From NCBI GenBank assembly GCA_020025175.1, contig JAHHSM010000033.1:1-16233 (forward strand): a stretch of 16,233 nt of DNA. Reading direction: 5' to 3'. The DNA is from Oscillospiraceae bacterium (GTDB lineage Bacteria; Bacillota; Clostridia; Oscillospirales; Oscillospiraceae). Positions 12,717 through 16,233 of this stretch are shown here, piece after piece. Positions within the stretch are counted from its first letter, which is position 1. The number at the start of each line of letters is the position of its first letter. The notes beneath the pieces are model-generated. The model saw only the letters and a program-made list of their open reading frames with translations, did no database searches and was not told where the DNA came from. Position numbers and translations under genes: made by a program.

Positions 12717-13775
12717 TTGAGTATTGATTATAGTCATGAACTTGTGGAAGAACCACTTGTCACAAAAACATTATTAAATGAGGACATGCACAACGAAGTT
12801 TCTTTACGTCCCCATTCACTCGAAGAATATGTCGGTCAGCAAAAGGTAAAAGAAAATCTCCGCATTTTCATTGAAGCAGCGAAACAGCGCACCGAACCAT
12901 TGGATCATGTTTTGCTTCATGGCCCTCCAGGACTGGGTAAAACAACTTTAGCAGGTATTATCGCTGCAGAAATGGGCGTTAATATTCGAATTACATCCGG
13001 CCCTGCTATTGAAAAAACGGGAGATTTAGCTGCACTTCTTACCAACTTGAATGAAAACGATATTCTATTTGTTGACGAAATTCATCGTTTGAATCGTAGT
13101 GTTGAAGAAATTCTGTATCCTGCAATGGAGGACTATGCTATTGATATCATCATTGGCAAGGGGCCTTCAGCAAATTCCATCCGGCTTGATTTACCCAAGT
13201 TTACATTGATTGGCGCAACAACACGCGCAGGGCAGCTGTCCGCGCCACTTCGTGATCGCTTTGGCGTAACATTGCGTTTAGAGCTGTATTCCACTGAGGA
13301 ACTGGCAGGAATTGTAACCAGAAGTGCTGGCATCCTCGATGTTCCCATCGAGCCGCAAGGCGCTATGGAGATTGCATCACGTTCAAGAGGTACACCGCGT
13401 ATCGCAAACAGGATGCTCCGTCGTGTTCGCGATTTTGCACAGGTACGGGGTGATGGTATCATCACGAAAGCAATTGCGGATATGGCATTAACAGCATTGG
13501 AAATTGATTATCTGGGACTTGATTCTGTCGATCGCCGAATGATGACAGCAATTATTCAGAATTATGGCGGAGGGCCTGTTGGTCTGGAAACTTTGGCTGC
13601 GACGATTGGAGAAGAATCTATCACACTGGAAGATGTTTATGAGCCATATTTGATGCAAATGGGATTTTTGACACGTACACCCCGTGGCCGCTGTGTAACA
13701 AACAGAGCATATGAACACTTGCACTTGCCTTTCCCGGGCTCAGAAACTGTTGCAATGGAGCAACTTTCGTTATAA
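12717..13775 (+). CDS. ruvB: Holliday junction branch-migration ATPase RuvB
   Basis: A hexameric AAA+ motor that drives branch migration with RuvA. The 352-residue protein has RPHSLEEYVGQ (31-41), Walker A GPPGLGKT (69-76), Walker B LFVDE (117-121) with IHRLNRSVEEILYPAMED after it, sensor 1 and the arginine-finger region LIGATTRAGQLSAPLRDRFG (164-183), sensor 2 RGTPRIANRMLRRVRDFA, and the winged-helix C-terminal domain GGGPVGLETLAATIGEE...LMQMGFLTRTPRGR. The start is TTG (12717-12719) with AGAGGGGTG about 7 nt upstream; nearby GTG triplets are out of frame. It is cotranscribed with ruvC and ruvA. Confidence 0.97.
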   Translation: MSIDYSHELVEEPLVTKTLLNEDMHNEVSLRPHSLEEYVGQQKVKENLRIFIEAAKQRTEPLDHVLLHGPPGLGKTTLAGIIAAEMGVNIRITSGPAIEKTGDLAALLTNLNENDILFVDEIHRLNRSVEEILYPAMEDYAIDIIIGKGPSANSIRLDLPKFTLIGATTRAGQLSAPLRDRFGVTLRLELYSTEELAGIVTRSAGILDVPIEPQGAMEIASRSRGTPRIANRMLRRVRDFAQVRGDGIITKAIADMALTALEIDYLGLDSVDRRMMTAIIQNYGGGPVGLETLAATIGEESITLEDVYEPYLMQMGFLTRTPRGRCVTNRAYEHLHLPFPGSETVAMEQLSL

Positions 13776-13778
13776 AAT
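13750..13778 (+). promoter_or_regulatory. Possible promoter of glmM
   Basis: TTGCAA (13750-13755), 17 bp, then TAAAAT (13773-13778), overlapping the end of ruvB and lying 37 nt before the glmM ATG. Without it glmM would depend on ruv read-through. Confidence 0.35.
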
Positions 13779-13815
13779 TTTATAGAATATTTGGAAGAAG
13801 AAAGGACCATAAAAT

Positions 13816-15174
13816 ATGGGTAAATTATTTGGTACTGATGGTATCCGTGGTATCGTTGGTGAAACACTGTCTGCAGACATGGCTTATCGAGTTGGTCAGG
13901 CAGTTGCAACAGTATTGGCGGAGGAAAAGCAGGGAAGACCTGAAATCACCATCGGAAAGGATACCAGAATTTCATCTGATATGCTGGAATCTGCATTGAT
14001 TGCAGGTATCTGCTCCGTTGGTGGAAATGTAGCCCCTCTAGGTGTTATCCCCACACCTGCTGTTGCATATTTGACTGTGCAGCGCAACGCAGATGCCGGT
14101 ATCGTTATTTCTGCATCCCACAATCCATATGAACATAACGGAATCAAAGTATTTAACCATCAGGGTTATAAATTGCCTGATGAAACAGAAGAGCGCATTG
14201 AGGCATTAATTCTTGGCGACACACCCATTCCGGAAAAAACAGGAGACGAAATTGGAACAATGATTCGTGGAATGTCCGAAGCGCGCAATCGCTATATTGA
14301 TCATCTATGTTCCACAATTGAAGATGATTTGTCCGAGCTTCGTATCTGTGTAGACTGTGCTAATGGCGCCGCATCTGCAACAGCACCTGAGCTGTTCAGT
14401 CATTTTAAAGCACGTGTTGACATTATGCATGCGGTTCCTAATGGCATCAATATCAATAATCACTGTGGTTCTACACACCTGGATTCTCTCAGTACAATTG
14501 TCCGCAATGATGGTTATGATATTGGTATTGCCTATGATGGAGATGCAGATCGTTGCCTTATGGTAGATGAAAACGGAAATGTGATCGATGGTGACAAAAT
14601 TATGGCAGTTTGTGCATTAAATATGCGCAAAGAGGGGAAACTGGAAGGAAACGCTATTGTGGCAACGGTTATGTCAAACCTTGGACTCCACGAATTTTGT
14701 GAGAATGAGGGCATCAATCTTGTCTGTACGGATGTCGGTGACCGTCATGTATTGGAAAAAATGCTGGAGTGTGGCTATCGCATTGGCGGTGAACAGTCTG
14801 GTCATATGATCTATACTGAATATGCAACAACTGGTGATGGTCAGCTGACGAGTTTACAGTTTCTGCAGATTTTGAAGCGCAGCGGTAAAAAGGCATCGGA
14901 ATTAGTCGCTTGTTGCGCGCAATATCCTCAAGTTTTGATCAATGTTCCTGTGTCGGCAAAACGCGGAGTTAAGGAAAACATTATGGCATCAGATGAATTA
15001 AAAGCTGCGGTGAAGGAACAGGAAGAAAAGCTTGGCAATGACGGCCGGATACTTCTGCGTCCTTCTGGAACAGAGGCTTTGATTCGTGTTATGGTAGAAG
15101 CAAAAACTGAAGAAATGGCTAATATGTACGCAAATGAATTAGTTGATGTGGTAAAATCACTAAAAATCGATTAA
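13816..15174 (+). CDS. glmM: Phosphoglucosamine mutase
   Basis: Interconverts glucosamine-6-phosphate and glucosamine-1-phosphate, a cytoplasmic step toward UDP-GlcNAc for peptidoglycan. The 452-residue length is typical. Domain motifs in order are the N-terminal GKLFGTDGIRG (2-12), the phosphoserine loop ISASHNPYEHNGIK with Ser101, the magnesium loop DGDADR (241-246), the sugar-specificity loop GEQSGH (325-330), and the phosphate-binding RPSGTEALIRVMVEA near the C-terminus. GTDGIRG with the GEQSGH motif distinguishes it from phosphoglucomutase. AAAGGA lies 9 nt before the ATG. It stands 40 bp after ruvB; in many Firmicutes it instead follows cdaA-ybbR, so this neighbourhood is less usual. 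No strong terminator follows, only a weak A/T hairpin. Confidence 0.96.
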   Translation: MGKLFGTDGIRGIVGETLSADMAYRVGQAVATVLAEEKQGRPEITIGKDTRISSDMLESALIAGICSVGGNVAPLGVIPTPAVAYLTVQRNADAGIVISASHNPYEHNGIKVFNHQGYKLPDETEERIEALILGDTPIPEKTGDEIGTMIRGMSEARNRYIDHLCSTIEDDLSELRICVDCANGAASATAPELFSHFKARVDIMHAVPNGININNHCGSTHLDSLSTIVRNDGYDIGIAYDGDADRCLMVDENGNVIDGDKIMAVCALNMRKEGKLEGNAIVATVMSNLGLHEFCENEGINLVCTDVGDRHVLEKMLECGYRIGGEQSGHMIYTEYATTGDGQLTSLQFLQILKRSGKKASELVACCAQYPQVLINVPVSAKRGVKENIMASDELKAAVKEQEEKLGNDGRILLRPSGTEALIRVMVEAKTEEMANMYANELVDVVKSLKID

Positions 15175-15200
15175 AGAATTAAAAAAGTTTTAGCTTTTTC

Positions 15201-15229
15201 TTGACCAAAAAACATTTTCACTGTATACT
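15201..15229 (+). promoter_or_regulatory. Sigma-A-type promoter of the SigH-like gene
   Basis: TTGACC (15201-15206), 17 bp, then TATACT (15224-15229), 30 nt before the ATG; the best -35/-10 pair in the window. Confidence 0.75.
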
Positions 15230-15258
15230 AGGAATTGCAATAGATTTGAGGTTAGATT

Positions 15259-15876
15259 ATGCAAAACATTGCAGAGATGACTGATAGTTCTTTATGTCGT
15301 TTGGTTTCTGAAGGCAACCGTGACGCAGAAGAAGTATTGGTGACAAGATATAACCGTTTGGTTCGTATTTGTGCACGTCCCTATTTTCTTGTAGGCGGTG
15401 ACAGTGAGGATTTAATTCAAGAGGGTATGCTAGGTCTTTTGAAAGCTATCCGAAGTTACGATAATTCCAAAGAGGCTTCGTTTCGTACCTTTGCAGAAGT
15501 ATGTATTCGAAGCAGGTTATATAGTGTTATACGTAATCAAAAACTCGATAAGCATGCGGCGCTCAATCATACAGTCATATTAGAAGCACCCTTCTTTGAT
15601 AGTAATTCCTACACCTTGGGCAGTTTTGATATTTCTCAATCAAATCCTGAAGATCTTATGATCGTACAGGAGAATTTTGCAGAAATGTGGAAACAAGTCC
15701 AAAACCAGTTGTCCGAGTTCGAAGCGAAGATTTTAGGGTTCTATTTGGACGGACTGTCTTATCAAGAGATAGCAGTCAAGGTGAGCAAGTCCCCGAAATC
15801 GGTGGACAATGCTGTGCAGCGTATCCGTCGCAAAGTAGCACAGCAAATTCATCCAAGCGAAATCAGCAAAAGCTGA
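15259..15876 (+). CDS. sigH: SigH-like sigma-70 family sigma factor
   Basis: The 205-residue protein has region 2 at about 25-95 (VTRYNRLVRICARPYFLVGGDSEDLIQEG..., followed by GLLKAIRSYD and FRTFAEVCIRSRLYSVIRNQ) and a region 4 helix-turn-helix at about 150-198 (LSEFEAKILGFYLDGLSYQEIAVKVSKSPKSVDNAVQRIRRK). The YFLVGGDSEDLIQEGMLGLLKAI stretch closely follows SigH, which in Firmicutes governs entry into sporulation and post-exponential genes. Its length is close to SigH (about 210). In many Firmicutes sigH lies near rlmB or secE/nusG, but here it follows glmM, so a SigH paralogue is possible. GAGG lies about 8 nt before the ATG. A sigma-A-type promoter drives it, and the zinc-ribbon gene 39 bp later may be cotranscribed. 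Confidence 0.8.
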   Translation: MQNIAEMTDSSLCRLVSEGNRDAEEVLVTRYNRLVRICARPYFLVGGDSEDLIQEGMLGLLKAIRSYDNSKEASFRTFAEVCIRSRLYSVIRNQKLDKHAALNHTVILEAPFFDSNSYTLGSFDISQSNPEDLMIVQENFAEMWKQVQNQLSEFEAKILGFYLDGLSYQEIAVKVSKSPKSVDNAVQRIRRKVAQQIHPSEISKS

Positions 15877-15915
15877 GCGCATATATTTTTTTCTATCAAA
15901 AGAGAGGGTAAAATC

Positions 15916-16194
15916 ATGTACGAAGACAAGACATTGGTATGCAAAGAGTGTGGCGAAGAGTTTGTGTTCACTGCAGGTGAGCAGGAGTTTTACGCTGAAC
16001 GCGGTTTCCAGAACGAGCCCCAGCGTTGCAAGGCTTGCCGTGATGCACGCAAGAACGCTACTCGTGGTCCTCGCCAGTATTTCACTGCTGTTTGTGCAGC
16101 TTGCGGCGGTGAAGCAAAGGTTCCTTTTGAGCCTAAGTCTGACAGACCTGTTTACTGCAGCGAGTGCTTCGCAAAGATGCGTGAAGAGGGTTAA
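15916..16194 (+). CDS. Small eight-cysteine zinc-ribbon protein
   Basis: A 92-residue protein with four CxxC knuckles: Cys9/12 with Cys38/41 and Cys60/63 with Cys81/84, suggesting two zinc ribbons in tandem. The first half (LVCKECGEEFVFTAGEQEFYAERGF...RCKACRDARK) matches the clostridial zinc-ribbon family that I remember as zf-trcl (PF13451). The second half ends in DRPVYCSECF, a pattern common in small CxxC proteins. Basic residues between the ribbons (RDARKNATRGPR) suggest nucleic-acid or ribosome contact, which is inference. Codons are strongly biased to AAG, CGT/CGC, TTC and TAC, unlike the sigma factor gene before it, implying high expression. AGAGAGGGT precedes the ATG. The biological role is unknown. 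Confidence 0.85.
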   Translation: MYEDKTLVCKECGEEFVFTAGEQEFYAERGFQNEPQRCKACRDARKNATRGPRQYFTAVCAACGGEAKVPFEPKSDRPVYCSECFAKMREEG

Positions 16195-16212
16195 GTAAAT
16201 ACTTTTCAAACT

Positions 16213-16233
16213 CAAAAAAGAGCAGGTTTTACC
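16213..16233 (+). terminator. Possible start of a terminator cut by the window end
   Basis: AAAAAAGAGCAGG after the last gene looks like the 5' arm of an A-rich terminator stem. The 3' arm would lie outside the window. Confidence 0.35.

Noticed and set aside
15177..15200. Terminator after glmM
   Set aside because: The AAAAAG/CTTTTT stem is only A-T rich with one G-C pair, and it overlaps the upstream edge of the next promoter; too weak to call.
15733..16215. 160-codon minus-strand frame at the right end
   Set aside because: Antisense to the sigma factor and zinc-ribbon genes, both of which have clear conserved motifs.

Overview
The window looks like chromosomal backbone from a spore-forming clostridial Firmicute, probably of the Oscillospiraceae/Ruminococcaceae type. 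This rests on moderate-to-low GC, GGAGG-type ribosome binding sites, TTGaca/TATAAT promoters, homologues of SpoIID, SpoIIM and SigH, and above all a SCIFF precursor/maturase pair, which is nearly confined to Clostridia. No rRNA, tRNA, CRISPR array, transposase or phage gene was seen.

Layout. 1-100: two terminators. 102-1193 (minus): aspartate-semialdehyde dehydrogenase. 1384-5330 (plus): a large secreted SpoIID/LytB-domain protein, then queA and tgt (queuosine tRNA modification). 5440-6320: yajC from its own promoter, then a small four-helix membrane protein whose Shine-Dalgarno is the 3' arm of a terminator-like hairpin. 6369-7997: the 47-residue six-cysteine peptide ScfA and its radical SAM/SPASM maturase ScfB, separated by a long hairpin. 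8327-9848: a SpoIIM-like membrane protein and the tyrosine recombinase XerD. 9849-11005: a gene-poor stretch with several hairpins and one unknown small membrane protein (minus). 11006-11383 (minus): RidA. 11557-13775: ruvC-ruvA-ruvB, divergent from ridA, with a nested palindrome over the ruvC promoter. 13816-15174: glmM. 15259-16194: a SigH-like sigma factor and a small eight-cysteine zinc-ribbon protein with codon use typical of high expression.

How the genes fit together. QueA and Tgt act in the same tRNA pathway. RuvC, RuvA and RuvB form the Holliday-junction machine. ScfA and ScfB form a RiPP (ranthipeptide) precursor and modifying enzyme. SpoIID-like, SpoIIM-like and SigH-like proteins are consistent with sporulation and cell-envelope remodelling. 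The most rewarding parts are the ScfA/ScfB locus with its RNA structures, the terminator/SD overlap at 5842-5888, the palindromic ruvC control region, and the 9840-11014 island bracketed by inverted copies of one sequence that starts in the last codons of xerD and ridA. Product names are from motif recognition by eye; no database search was possible.
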